Source: Aspidapion aeneum
Lineage: Eukaryota > Arthropoda > Insecta > Coleoptera > Brentidae
Assembly: GCA_963576565.1 (NCBI GenBank)
Contig: OY755038.1
Span: forward strand, 200,233,013-200,297,012
Direction of reading: 5' to 3'
DNA length: 64,000 nt
Each line of letters starts with the position of its first letter. Positions within the stretch are counted from its first letter, which is position 1. The notes beneath the pieces were generated by a model that did not search any database, had not been told where the DNA came from, and worked only from the letters and a program-made list of their open reading frames with translations. Positions 10,801 to 20,189 of the stretch are shown here, one piece after another. Position numbers and translations under genes: made by a program.

Positions 10801-13800
10801 TGGTTACTTGTTAGTAGTTATTAGGATGTACAGATTAGTGCCGCTGGGTAATCTATCATTCTAAGATATTTGTTTTTTTCGCTCAAAAAGACGTTTTTTA
10901 AAATGATATTTCTCAGAAAATCATCGTATCTAGTTCTTCCTTTTATAATTTTGGAGAAAAAAAGATCATTGAAAATGGAAGAAGAATACCTATTTTCAAT
11001 AATTTAAAAAAAGTTTAAATAAAATGCTCAAAATAAACAAAATCTTATATCTATTTGTGAGGTTCAAAATAAACCTTTTTTTTTAAATAAAATTTTTAAC
11101 ATCTGGTTTTGGTAACACCTTAGAAAAAATCACGCGTCTCCACTGTAGAGGGGGCTTTTATTAGCCTTCTAAGTACTGTACTGTATTTTCTTTAAATTTT
11201 TACTGACGCATTTTCACGGAATTTGCATTTATATTCAGGTTCAAAATTTTTTAAATAAAAATTAAATAATACATTTTTAAATTATTACAGAGCAATTCGT
11301 CGCCTTAATGCAGAACTATAAGTCGCAAAATTAAGATTTTGCAGGAGAACATTTTTTTAGTTTAAATTTATACTGTTCAGGCGGATGGTGAGGACATTTC
11401 ATCACTTGGACATCCAATATTTCTGCATTCAATAAACGGCGCTTGAAGCTATACGTTTCCGCAAAAAAAACGAAAAATGCGAAAACTGGACATAAAATAG
11501 AATAGTTCTGCATTAAAGCGAGGAATTACTCTATTCGGTTGGAGGCTTTAATGCACTTTCCGTGTTAATGCAAAGTTGACTCCAAGGGTTGAAAGCCCTT
11601 AACTTTGGGAACACATTTCCACTTATTGGACATCTGTCAAACTCATGCCAAATACAATATGGCGGCTCAAACATGAAAAACAGAAGAATTTTGAAAAATT
11701 CACAAGTGTTTTATTACTTAACCGATTTTTTTAAAATACAAAAAACATATTGTATTGGGCATTATTTTGACAGATGTCCAATAAGTGGATTGTGTTCCCA
11801 AAGGTAAGGGCTTTCAACCTCTGGAGCGCGTTCAGATTGAAACACCCGGTGTGCGTTCGGTAAAGGGCGTTACCCCGGCCGGTGTCTGACGGTGCGTGGT
11901 CGGATCGATTCTTCAATCTGAACGATTTTCATCTTGTACCTGATCAATTGATAACTGATATGTGTAATGTATTATATTTTCAAAGTGATTTTTTTTCTTG
12001 TGCTTTTTTAAAAACGTAGAACGTTTTTGTTGAACGGCTCTCGTGTTTTCGTCCAACACCAAATTCATACGAAATGAAGTTATGAGAATGAGTACTAATT
12101 TGGTTATTTATTTCGACCTAGTAAGTCCTTAGTCAAAATTTTAGCACTGATTTTAAGGCCGAAAAAAAAATTAAAGCAAATAATAAACAATACACATATC
12201 TTGTAAAGGTTAGAAATCAAAGGATTGATCAAATGCGCATGCGGGTTAAATTTAGTCGTCCTATTTCGAAGGGTGCGAAAGTGTGCATCTGAACGCCAGA
12301 GTAAAGTCTAACCAAATGCACATCGGATGCAATCTGAACGGCCAGGACGCGCCCGGGCCACGACCGTCGTCCAATCTGAACGCGCTCCTGGAGTCAACTT
12401 TGCATTAACACGAAAAAGGCATGAAGGCCTCTACGCGAATAGAGTATTTAAGTATTCTTGGCAAGACTGATATTAGGTGCCAATTGAATAGTGCCTATAG
12501 GCAAAACATTACCGAACATTAAAATTCTGTGGGATTTTTGAGGCTGCTCTACGGGGCCATGATGAGTCTGAAACTGGTGCTAATCCGAGCACTTTGCGCG
12601 TGTTAAAGAGGGGCGAATAGACTTACTCTAGAAATAAATAAACTAAATACTACACCAAGTCGCTGCTTGTTTGTAAAATGCTAAAATAAAATTATTTGGG
12701 TAAGTTTTTTTATCTCCTTTTTCATGCAATATAAATTTTTGCCCCCCCCCCCCCAATTTATAACGTCACCAGCCGCCACTGGTCTCAGGGTTGTTTAAAT
12801 GTTCAGCACTTCTCAACAAATCTTGGATTTTAAGTCTTTAATGTTGTATAACATAAGTATTTCTATTTTATTTAGGTAAAGATAAGGGAAAACAGGGTAT
12901 CATCAAGGAAATCTTCCAGGAAAGGAACTGGGTGATGGTGGAAGGTTTAAACTGTAAATTGACTCAGGTAGGTTATAAATGAAGGGTTGAAGAGTTTGAC
13001 ATAGATAGTTATGGTAGGTCAACTTAGTAGAGATTCTTTTAAAATTTCGTGTTTTAAAAAATACAAAAGTTCACTCATTTCTCATTTAGATTGGAGAAGA
13101 TGAAGAATTTGATGGTGTATGGGTTCAAGAAGAACAGCCCTTGTTGGTCACCACTGACATTTCTTTGGTTGATCCCTCTGATCTAGCAGCAACTCCATTT
13201 GAATGGAGGTTTACAGAAGAAGGACAAAAGGTTAGTTAATTTTAGATAGCTAAAATGTCAATAAAATTATTATTTAAATTTAGACCATGTGGGTGGCTAT
13301 TTCTTCCAAAAGTGGGACATTTTAAAACTATTTTTGTCATAATACATAAAAAGTAGTTTTATGAAACAGTTTTTTTAAAGGTTTTAAAAGAGAATATAGT
13401 AATTTAAACAAAAGCTGTTCAAAATTGCTTAAAATTGGATTTAAGGCACCCAAGCTTGCATTCAAGGTAATGGAGAAATTTTTGATCAGCCTCTGAAAAA
13501 ATAAGTTGTTTTTGTAAATCTTTTAATGTTTTCTCTCCTTTTCTGTTGGACGTTTAATACATTTTTTTCATAAATCTACTTCCTATGATACCTAGAATTT
13601 GAGATTAAAATTTGTCGGCCAAGCTCTGAAACACCCTGCCTGCAAATGCCAAACATTAAAGTGAAAAATATGTTCTGATACAGGTAATATCCTAATATAC
13701 ATTGTAAAAAAGTAACCCATTGTTTTGAAGGATACTTAAATTATAATCACACGTCCAATATTCCAAGCACTTTCTATATTAGCGTTACCGGTTTTACAGA

Positions 13801-16800
13801 GGCTGACGTTGTGGAGGCCTTGAGAAGTTTGAAGCCCAAATTAACGGCAAGGCGGTCTTATTCCAAGCTTTGTTATCCGAGATAGTGCCTTTATTTTCGC
13901 AATACCTCTGTGTAGGTTCTACAACAAATGCCTCAATGAATCTAAAATCCCACCAACGTAGAAGGTTAGTAAAATTTGCCCTATTTTTAAATCCGATGAT
14001 AAATCAAACATTAAAACCTACAGGCCCATAACTATAATAAATAACTTTTTAAAAGCATTTTTCGTCTATACAACATACCTTATCACCCACCTAACATGGC
14101 TTCATTCAAGGTCGTTACACAACCGAACCAACCTCTTGTCAATAACACAGACCATCTCCTAGACTATTGATGCAGGCAAGTAGTTAGACGTCATATATAT
14201 TATTCAAATGCTTTCGACAGACTTGACATCGGTATACTATTAACTGCATTTAAAAGTTTTGGTTCTAAGCTCTATTGCTCAACCTAATAAGATTCTACTT
14301 AACTGACAGACGACAATATGTATGCGTGAACGGTGTCAGGTCTGCCGAGTACCTTGTCAGCTTAGGAGTACCACAGGGTTCTGTCTTGGGTCCTCTCTTT
14401 TTTGACATCTTTATGGATGGCATGGGGAGAGGCCTCAATTCAGACAACCTTTCTTATGCTGATGATTTCAAAACCTTCCATGCAATAAATAATATCTTTG
14501 ACTGTATAGCTTTGTAAAATGACATACAATTCAAAAATTGGTGTGTCGAAAATGGTCTCCCCTCAACACTGCAAAATGGAAAGTTATGACTTATAAAAAT
14601 TAACCGACCTTCATAAATTATGACTTTGACAGTGGAAAGGAAGAATTATAGAGATCAGTTGGATGGCTTGGTCGAGTTAATACCCTGAGAGTTTCTCGTT
14701 CTTGTATTGAGACACCGCACACACGCATAGATGGAAGTTTTCCGAAAATTTATGTATAGTCTTCGGTGGCTTAATGTAGAGAGCGTTTGCGTAAGAGATT
14801 CCGGGTTCGAGTCCCGACAGAACACAGAAAACTTTTTTACCTATCATACAGGACACATAAAAAACCTAGTAAGAGTACAAGTGCGTTTTTTTAAATTTTT
14901 ATCATTTAAAATAGATGGAGCCGACCCCGCTCAAAGTAGAAAACGAACTCTTATCTAGATTTGAACTTCTATCTTTAAGTAACAGGAGGCAGTATGGATC
15001 CCGGGCAATTCTTTACAAAATTATTAATTACCAAATTGACTGTGCAGACTTCTTATCACAAATGGACTTTATAACTCCACCTGCGAGTTCTAGACAAACA
15101 AACACTTTCTATTTACCAACTTCTAGGTTGAATGTACTTATAGTTGATATTGTATTAAAGTGGCACCGCGTTATAGCTAGGGTAAACCCAATTTTGCGAC
15201 AAAATCTAAGTAAAGAAGCCTTAAAAAATTAGTGTTTCACTTTGTACATGCAGTGTGCCGCTCGGGGTTTAATGTTCGAAGGATAAAACACTAAGACCTT
15301 TTAAAGGAGAGATCAAATAGGTACTTACCTAATAAATAAAGATCCGAAACATAAAAGAGGATCCAAAATTATATTAAAATGTGCGCAAATAGTGATTTAG
15401 TTGCAAAAACGGTAATTTGTTTTGTAAAAAACCCCGTCATAATTTGTTTGACATAAACAGTCAAAACAACAACGAATAGAAAACGTCAAAGCCTGGCTAA
15501 ATCAATATGTTCGTAACAACCAGATAAGAGTATATATGTTCCTTTCTAATGAAATCGTTTAGAAGAAGACATCAATAAAAAGCAAGTAAAATAGTAAGCT
15601 AATGACTAATTATTACAGTGCCTCATTTTGGGAATCAATCAATAAAAAAATTAAAGGAAGTGCGTGCCACTGTATGTACCTCTCTACTCCCCTCCCGCCC
15701 ATCAAGGTTTTGATGACGCGGTGTCACTTTAATACAATATCAACTATAAATATTTTCCGCTTCATATTATGTGTCTATGAGTTTTGTAATAGAACCCCTA
15801 CTATTGATATTTTTAACACCAAAGCAGCCCAAAAATACGCACTTGCGAATGGCTATTTGAATATTTTCCGAGTTTTAATAGTGCTTAAGACTACCTTATT
15901 TTAAAATAAGCATTTGTTTATATTGTAAAATTTTATAGTATCCTGTTTTCCTATCATTGTAATTGGGTTTGCCCGTCTTGGTATGGTAAAATAAAATTGG
16001 GTTATTTGTTTTTTTTTATAGGTTAGGGTATCTACAAGGACAGGCAGAATCATCCCAATGCCAAGTACGTCCGAGGAAACCATGGACTACAAGACAAAAA
16101 ATACTTACAAAGAACAGCCGAAAGATACTACAAAAGAGGTAAGAGTTTAAAATGCTAGGAGTCTAATTGAACCTGTTTCAGTGTCAGATTGACAAAATAA
16201 CGCGTGACAAATTAACGCATGGACATTTTGGCAAGTGACAAAATAACACAGTATTTTTAGTTAAATTGCCTAATCAAGTGGAGGTGGACCAGGGGCCGAG
16301 AATGGTTAATACTTGTCCTGGTTTGGTAAGGTAAGTATATCAACCTAACTAGGAATCGAACCTAACCAGGTCAACTATTATCGGCTCCTGATCCACCTGG
16401 GTTGGAGAGGACAATTCAACTTTTTTAGGTAATTTAACTGAACAAAAAACATGTGCTATTTTGTCACGCGCTGTTTTGTTTTTCGTTATTTTGTTCCGCG
16501 CTATTTTTTCTTGCGCTATTTTGTCATGCGTCATTATGTCCCTGCGCTATTTTAGTACGCACTATTTTGTCTTGCACTGTTTGTTTGCTTTGGGCTATTT
16601 TGTTTTATGTTTGAAACTCGTAGACAATGACTGAGTAGAAATGAAATTTCGAACTTCCTTTGTCTTTATTTATTTTAAACACGACGTTTCGGTTAGTAAG
16701 TATCTCTAACCGTTTTCACGTGTAAACTAAACCATCAAGTCTATAGGCTTCTACTTATACTACTTGGTGTGCAGTCAAGTGTGACGGTCCGTCCCCTTTT

Positions 16801-18286
16801 TTAATCCTAATACGCTTGTTTTCCTTAAGGAGTGGTTTACATGTGTTTGGTATGCCGTACTTGGTTGACTGAAAACTTTTTTATTCTGCATTATAAACGC
16901 AGGAAAAAACTCGGAATATTTTGTCGAGGTTTTAAAAAGGATCGAATTAGATCCCGACGATAGATTTGTAAGTTTTGATGTAGACAGTCTGTACACCAAC
17001 GTGCCAATAAATAAGTCACTTAGTATCATCAAAAACAAATTACAAACTGATGATACACTTCACGAGAGAACAACGCTATCGGTGGAAGGGGTGATGGACC
17101 TATTGGAGCTCTGTCTCCGTAACTTACTTTCAAGTAAAAGATAATTTTTACGCGCAAAATGATGGACTCCCAATGGGTTCGTCTCTTTTGCCAATGGTAG
17201 CAAACATCTACATGGAGTGGTTCGACGACCATGCGATCAACATAGCAAGAGTAAGGCCAAAACTATGGCTACGATACCTGGATGACACATTTATTATATG
17301 GCCAGAAAATGATGACGAACTGCACCATATGAACAGTATTCGACCAACAATCAAATGCACAATGGAGATTGAAAAAGATTCGGCTTTACTATGTTTGGAT
17401 GTTCTTGTCAAACGAATAGACAGAAACATTCAAACCACTGTATATAGGAAACCTACACACACACGGGGCAGTACCGAAATTTAAGTCTAATAATTCTGTT
17501 GCTACAAAACAAGGAGATATAAGAAGTTTGTATTTACGAGCTATAAATATTTGTAGTAATCATGAAGAATTAACCAACGAAATCTACAACATTAAAATGG
17601 ACTTACAACAGAATGGTTACAAAGCAAGGAGTTATAAGAAGTTTGTATTTAGGAGCCGTAAATATTTGTAGTAATAATGAAGAATTAACCACCGAAATCT
17701 ACAACACTAAAAAGGACTTACAACAGAATGGTTATTCCGAGAAATTAACAAAATCAACGATCTCTTAAATTAAAACCAAACCAAATGTAGCAAATTCTCA
17801 AAATAAAAATAATCCGTTGGGTGTTTTAACATTCTATATGTTCAAGGGATTTCAGAAAACCTAAGACGAATAGCCAAACACTATAATATAAAAACAGTAT
17901 TTTCATCGGGAAATGCGATAAGAAGTTTTGTAACTAAAACAAAACCAAAAAATTCCCTAAATAATAAGGAATGTATTTACCAAACCCCGTGTGAGCGTGG
18001 TAAATCATATGTGGGTGAAACGAAACGCCCTCTTCAGGTTAGGGTAAATGAACATCTAAAGAGTACCCAATTAGGGGATATTGAAAAATCCGGTTTAGCG
18101 GATCATGCATGTATAAAGCTAAAGTTTTGCATAAGGAGTCACATTAGCGAAAACGAAAGTTTATTAAAGCTGCGTTTATAATGCAGAATAAAGCAGTTTT
18201 CAGTCAATCAAGCACTTCTTAAGGAAAACAGGCGTCTTAGGATTAAAAAAGGGGACGGGTTGTCACACCTGACTGCACACCACGTA

Positions 18287-18358
<72 letters not shown>

Positions 18359-18607
18359 AGTAGAAGCCTTTAGACTGGATTGTTTAGTTGACACTTGAAA
18401 ACGGTTAGAGATACTTACTAACCGAAACGTCGGGTTTAAAATAAATAAAGACAATGGATGTCCGAAATTTTATTTTTAGATTGTTTTATATTTCAGATCG
18501 TGACAGAAATCACATTTCAGCCTAAATTGTGCACATTTGAAATGGACGTAATGGAAAAAATGGGTATCAAGGAAGATAGGGTGCCACCGAAAAGTTGGTG
18601 GTATTAA
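1675..18607 (+). CDS. mRpL24: mitochondrial ribosomal protein L24 (uL24m), six coding exons
   Basis: Coding exons 1675-1824, 2158-2305, 12876-12967, 13090-13230, 16022-16138 and 18497-18607 join in frame to 252 codons plus TAA, close to the length of fly mRpL24. The product is a large-subunit protein of the mitochondrial ribosome, nuclear encoded and imported. Diagnostic stretches in order: WSKKYANLPD (residues 14-23), EQVYWK (31-36), TTNRPWT (57-63), a KOW RNA-binding motif at about 89-125 (FRGDRVEVLVG, KDKGKQG, ERNWVMVEGLN), LVDPSDL, FEWRFTEEG, TGRIIPMP, and the C-terminus EITFQPKLCTFEMD to KSWWY. Introns 1 and 3-5 are GT-AG; intron 2 uses GC-AG and splits the codon of Gly100. Introns 2, 4 and 5 (10.6, 2.8 and 2.4 kb) are full of transposons; introns 1 and 3 are 333 and 122 bp. 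No AATAAA was found close after the stop. Exon joins were inferred by family resemblance and frame, not transcript data. Confidence 0.95.
2158..2305 (+). CDS. mRpL24: mRpL24 exon 2 (residues 51-100), GC donor
   Basis: Acceptor ttgtag ends at 2157. The exon encodes TTNRPWT and the first half of the KOW motif. The only donor that keeps the frame is GCAAGT at 2306, after TAG; using the GT at 2310 instead puts TAA straight into the frame. Confidence 0.93.
2589..2822. mobile_element. hAT-type MITE with (GAACC)n core, TSD ATAATAGA
   Basis: The left end CAGCGGAGTAGCATG and right end CACGCTACGCCGCTG form imperfect TIRs, flanked by a perfect 8-bp direct repeat ATAATAGA (2581-2588 and 2823-2830). TIRs of CAGNGGNG with an 8-bp TSD are the hAT signature. 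It contains a G run, tandem GAACC and a C run, and has no coding capacity. Lies in mRpL24 intron 2. Confidence 0.85.
2831..3639. other. AT-rich intronic sequence, partly repeat-derived
   Basis: Very AT-rich with no ORF. The last 80 bases (aatgctacaaaatttattagtg) resemble the repeat at 9165-9200, so the 4.7-kb element next to it seems to have landed in a copy of that repeat. Confidence 0.4.
4372..4514. repeat. Short fold-back around ctcccctttggt
   Basis: atctcccctttggtacacta...gcgtaagt is repeated inverted as acttacgcctttagtgcaccaaaggggagaaat. The arms are about 31 bp around a loop of about 80 bp. Confidence 0.7.
4637..4668. repeat. 32-bp perfect palindrome
   Basis: A perfect palindrome centred at 4652/4653, with half-site GCGTGCGGTAAAGTAA. 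A related GGTAAAGGTACTTTAC follows directly. Confidence 0.9.
4660..5350. repeat. Inverted plus tandem repeat block
   Basis: The left arm (about 4690-4795) recurs inverted at about 5030-5130 and again, in the second orientation, at about 5230-5345. The unit beginning gacactttccgcctgtg is present at about 4970 and 5170, so the right arm was tandemly duplicated with a period near 200 bp. Confidence 0.7.
4796..4945. mobile_element. Degraded hAT-type MITE of the CATGGGCG family
   Basis: Begins CATGGGCGCACCCAGG, the same terminal motif as the right end of the 26779-26916 MITE and similar to the ends at 35928/39834. The inside follows the 26779 MITE (cttagattttttt, gacatcatg). The far TIR and TSD were not found. 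Confidence 0.5.
5860..5882. mobile_element. 23-bp remnant: two TIR ends joined, TSD ACTATTAG
   Basis: CATATACGTAA, one T, then its reverse complement TTACGTATATG. It is flanked by a perfect 8-bp direct repeat ACTATTAG (5852-5859 and 5883-5890). The 11-bp arms equal the terminal 11 bp of the 3640-8380 element. It looks like an insertion of that family deleted down to its two tips. Confidence 0.7.
6635..6888. mobile_element. hAT-type MITE, TSD TATACAAA/TATACAGA
   Basis: Ends CAGTGGCGGATCCAGG and CTGGATCCGCCTCTG are inverted repeats, with an 8-bp TSD matching 7/8. The motif gcctgcggc is shared with the MITE at 21818-22107 in opposite orientation. No ORF. Confidence 0.85.
7175..7540. mobile_element. 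mariner-like MITE with long TIRs, TSD TA
   Basis: The right end reads ctgggacaccctg|TATA; the left reads TATA|ccatgtatcccag. The two halves (about 180 bp each) are imperfect inverted copies sharing cttatgagaattttg and gagccca. CAGGGTGTCCCA termini with a TA target fit Tc1/mariner-type MITEs. A related left end is at 41206. Confidence 0.7.
8383..9100. repeat. Fold-back locus around a 19-bp TIR element
   Basis: The outer arms agtccttgccatatgcagtt and its reverse complement (about 8383-8425 and 9075-9115) enclose an inner pair GGTTTTCCACCAAACAGAC (8575-8593) and GTCTGTTTGGTGGAAAACC (8986-9004), a perfect 19-bp TIR. A third degenerate copy (GTCTGTTTAGTGGAAAG, about 8764) suggests nested or shortened elements. 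No transposase was recognised. Confidence 0.6.
8938..9462. repeat. 262-bp tandem duplication
   Basis: 8938-9199 is repeated at 9200-9462 with few differences (ttagatatgc/ttagacatgc, one added base, tatcaa/tattaa). The unit starts cttcgatttg; a shared CTT at the junction suggests slippage or microhomology. Confidence 0.9.
9463..10509. other. Intronic sequence with a short GTCCTGTA cluster
   Basis: No gene recognised. GTCCTGTA occurs five times between 9849 and 9908 with an inverted copy (TACAGGAC) at 9825. A lone hAT-like end CAGTGGCGAAGC lies at 9741, but its partner was not found. Confidence 0.5.
10510..10791 (-). pseudogene. Non-LTR retrotransposon RT C-terminus, frameshifted
   Basis: The - strand encodes HDYPTRHGGDLRPTF, then RPEYTAVRLFNKLPG, the typical tail of jockey/CR1-like LINE polymerases. 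The expected continuation (FKETVKRFL, FSETEFLECD) is in another frame, so at least one frameshift lies near 10610. Only the last 90 or so residues survive. Confidence 0.75.
10792..11526. other. AT-rich intronic stretch, nothing recognised
   Basis: No ORF of substance, no TIR pair and no similarity to the other repeats in the window was noticed. Confidence 0.4.
11527..12449. repeat. Fold-back element with an element inserted in its right arm
   Basis: The left arm (11527-11680: gcgaggaattactctattcg, ttaatgcaaagttgactcca, gggttgaaagccc, cacttattggacatctgtc) returns inverted in the right arm, 11740-11822 and 12389-12449. The right arm is split by the 11823-12388 element. Confidence 0.8.
11823..12388. 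mobile_element. TIR element GGAGCGCGTTCAGATTG
   Basis: A perfect 17-bp TIR (11823-11839 and 12372-12388) bounds 566 bp of sequence GC-richer near its ends than its surroundings. It interrupts the right arm of the surrounding fold-back. The TSD is ambiguous. No transposase; superfamily unassigned. Confidence 0.75.
12876..12967 (+). CDS. mRpL24: mRpL24 exon 3 (residues 100-130)
   Basis: Acceptor tatttag ends at 12875. The exon completes the KOW motif (KDKGKQG, ERNWVMVEGLN) and ends at CAG with donor gtaggt. Confidence 0.95.
13090..13230 (+). CDS. mRpL24: mRpL24 exon 4 (residues 131-177)
   Basis: Acceptor catttag ends at 13089 and donor gttagt begins at 13231. It encodes the acidic IGEDEEFDG stretch, LVDPSDL and FEWRFTEEGQK. 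Confidence 0.95.
13770..15232 (+). pseudogene. Dead jockey/CR1-like LINE in mRpL24 intron 4
   Basis: Fragments in changing frames keep RT landmarks in order: FTEADVVEALRSLKP (13793 on), SNAFDRLDIGILLTAF near 14210, then a cleaner stretch 14275-14517 with GVPQGSVLGPLFFDIFMDG (RT motif B) and LSYADDFK (catalytic YADD). The thumb and tail appear at 14915-15232 (LSNRRQYGSRAILYKIINYQIDC). Several stops and frameshifts and a tRNA-like insertion near 14761 show it is inactive. Confidence 0.85.
14755..14830 (+). repeat. tRNA-derived (SINE-like) insertion
   Basis: GGTGGCTTAATGTAGAGAGCG resembles a pol III A box and GGGTTCGAGTCCC matches a B box 30-40 bp further on. It breaks the LINE reading frame. 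It does not fold as a full tRNA, and no TSD was identified. Confidence 0.45.
15233..16021. other. Intron 4 remainder, nothing recognised
   Basis: The distal part of mRpL24 intron 4 up to the exon 5 acceptor. AT-rich; no repeat partner was seen in the window. Confidence 0.4.
16022..16138 (+). CDS. mRpL24: mRpL24 exon 5 (residues 178-216)
   Basis: A long T-rich tract and tatag precede the exon; donor gtaaga follows at 16139. It encodes VRVSTRTGRIIPMP and a lysine-rich, variable DYKTKNTYKEQPKDTTKE segment. Confidence 0.93.
16187..16610. mobile_element. Fold-back element with GCGCTATTTTG-word arms
   Basis: The left arm has caaaataacgc-type words (16190-16260), the right arm GCGCTATTTTGTCAT-type words about 15-16 bp long (16440-16610). 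The centre is itself inverted: gtggaccaggggccgagaatggttaa (about 16285) against the reverse of caactattatcggctcctgatccac. Related to the fold-backs at 18790 and 23490. Confidence 0.75.
16679..16724 (-). other. Hammerhead-like PLE tail motif, inverted copy
   Basis: Reverse complement of the tail motif: stem II GGTTAG/CTAACC and CCGAAACGTC are kept, and the core reads GTGAAAA. Degenerate. Confidence 0.35.
17173..17484 (+). pseudogene. PLE RT fragment (YLDD)
   Basis: A 103-residue open piece of the PLE RT with LRYLDDTFIIW and YRKPTHT, closed by a frameshift at an added AC in the acacac run. It is about 90% like the first copy at 9-1052 but lacks three residues after DDEL. Confidence 0.85.
18287..18357. 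repeat. (TA)n microsatellite inside PLE tail
   Basis: About 30 TA units replace the short agtataag present at the same place in the other two tail copies, so the expansion arose inside the inserted element. Confidence 0.95.
18390..18435 (+). other. Hammerhead-like PLE tail motif, third copy
   Basis: CACTTGAAAAC, GGTTAG/CTAACC and GAAACGTC in the same order as at 1083-1128. Stem I is weakened (GGG instead of GTG). Confidence 0.35.
18497..18607 (+). CDS. mRpL24: mRpL24 exon 6 (residues 217-252) and stop
   Basis: Acceptor tttcag ends at 18496, only about 20 bp after the end of a PLE insertion, so that insertion nearly reaches the splice site. It encodes EITFQPKLCTFEMD, GIKEDRVPPKSWWY and TAA. 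Confidence 0.95.
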   Translation: MVTEITFQPKLCTFEMDVMEKMGIKEDRVPPKSWWY

Positions 18608-18789
18608 AAATAAGTGTAGGATAATTTTACTGTAAGTATAAGAAATTGTTAAATTATATGTATGTTTTTTTGTTTAAATATGAACTCTGTAACCTTCTGA
18701 ATCCCTAAAGTTAGCTACCAACAGGTGGAATTTATAGAGATTTTTACGATCCTAGTAAATTTTTGCCCTGCACAGCAAGGGCTAGGAAA

Positions 18790-19310
18790 GTTGTTTCGGG
18801 CGGCGGACAAAAGGTCGAAAGTAAAAAACTTTGAAAGTACAAAAAGTCGAGACCAAAATTTCGAGGTTGAATTTACAAAAGTTCAAAAATACAAAAGACC
18901 GAAAGTACAAAGGGTCGAAATAACATAAGATCGAAAATACAAAAGGTCGAAATTATAAAGCATCGGAAATACAAATGGTCGAAAGAGCACGAGATGGAAG
19001 TTACAAAAGGTCGAAATGCAAAAAAGTCGAAAAACTAAAAATAGTAACCGAAATAACTTAACTCAAATTGCCCTGTTTAACAACGTGGACCAGGGGCCGA
19101 GAATAGTTAACCTGGTTAGGTCAGTAGGACCTGACTTGTATATTCGACCTTTTGTAGTTTGGATCTTTTGTAATTCTGACCTTTTGTATTTTCGACCTGT
19201 TGTAATTTCGATCTTTTGTGTTTTCGACCTTTTGGACTTTCGATCTTTTGTAATTTCGACCTTTCGTATTTTCTAACATGTAATTTCGACCGACCACTTT
19301 TTGTCCTCCG
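18790..19310. mobile_element. Fold-back element with GGTCGAAAATACAAAA-word arms
   Basis: The left arm is a string of about 16-bp words around GGTCGAAANTACAAAA; the right arm has the same words reversed (TTTCGACCTTTTGTA). The ends gcggacaaaaggtcg and cgaccactttttgtcctccgc are inverted. The centre carries gtggaccaggggccgagaatagttaa, nearly identical to the centre of the 16187-16610 element. Confidence 0.8.
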
Positions 19311-20189
19311 CGCAGAAGAAATTAGTTTTCGTCGAATTTTTTTTGGTTGCCCTTCATCAGATCTGCATTTTTTAGCCGTTTTTTGGCGGAAGTTAGCAAT
19401 TTCGTCGTGAAGTCTGCCTGTGCGTCTTTCTGTCTGTACGATGATAGCTTTCTCTTTAACCGCTAAAGTAATTTTTATGAATTTTCAGAACTGATGTGTT
19501 TGAAATTCTAATTTCCAGTGACCTGAAGGAGTTATAGGGGTAGTTTTTTAAATGATCAATATGCAGTTTCCGGATTATGATATAAATATACATATTTTTT
19601 AAATAATTTATGTTTCGTAATTTTTTTAACTAAAGATCGCGATCACCATTAAAATATTCATTTCGTTTTTGTTTTATTTTTGTGAAAAAATTTGGTAATA
19701 TTTAAGTAAAAGCTAATGAAGGGTGAAAAATCATAAAATTTTTATAAAAAAATTTATAGTTTCCAAAAGCCTCGTTAACAAATTATTAAAGATATGGTCA
19801 TGTAAATATTTTCTAATTTAGCAACTGGGTAATTCAGACTGTGTCTGTGGTGGGATGACTCAAAATTTACTTAGACGATTTTAATTATTAATTCCTTCTT
19901 GTCTGAGACAAAGTTTTTTTTTGCATATTAAAAATAAAATGCCGAGAGTTTGATCGTGGTAGCCATCATGATTGTCGGATTTGTTAAAAGTTCAGTATAT
20001 TAAAGTGTTAAGTCAAGAGAGATTTTTAGTTTTTAATTCATAAAAATCGGTTAAAGAATAAAAAAGTTATGTCAAATGTGTATTTTGAAATTTAGCTACC
20101 CATTGCGTTTAGCCTAAAGAAAGACGGTTTTTTTGGTTTAATCATCTTCGATCAATCCATTTAATAACAGGTTGGTTTACTAGCATTAA
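19311..20189. other. AT-rich stretch downstream of mRpL24, nothing recognised
   Basis: No ORF or repeat structure that could be supported. Confidence 0.4.

Larger units (their letters stand above)
16611..18478 (+). mobile_element. Penelope-like copy with its own 3' end inverted at the 5' side
   Basis: 16611-16901 is the PLE 3' tail and C-terminal coding end in reverse. From 16902 the element reads forward: RT motif A FVSFDVDSLYTNVP, a stop and frameshift around DGLPMGSSL, catalytic YLDD, then a decayed GIY-YIG region and the tail. Partial inversions at the 5' side are characteristic of PLEs. The copy has a roughly 120-bp internal tandem duplication (about 17500-17740) and many frameshifts, so it is dead. 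It lies in mRpL24 intron 5, ending about 20 bp before exon 6. Confidence 0.88.

Noticed and set aside
12560..12580. CATGATGAGTCTGAAAC, resembling hammerhead core strands
   Set aside because: There is no room for stem II between the core strands and no flanking stem I pairing.
12767..12781. AGCCGCCACTG, a hAT-like right end after a C run
   Set aside because: No partner end or TSD was found; too little to call an element.
14755..14830. Possible tRNA gene
   Set aside because: A and B boxes are present but no cloverleaf forms; it is better explained as a SINE-like insertion.
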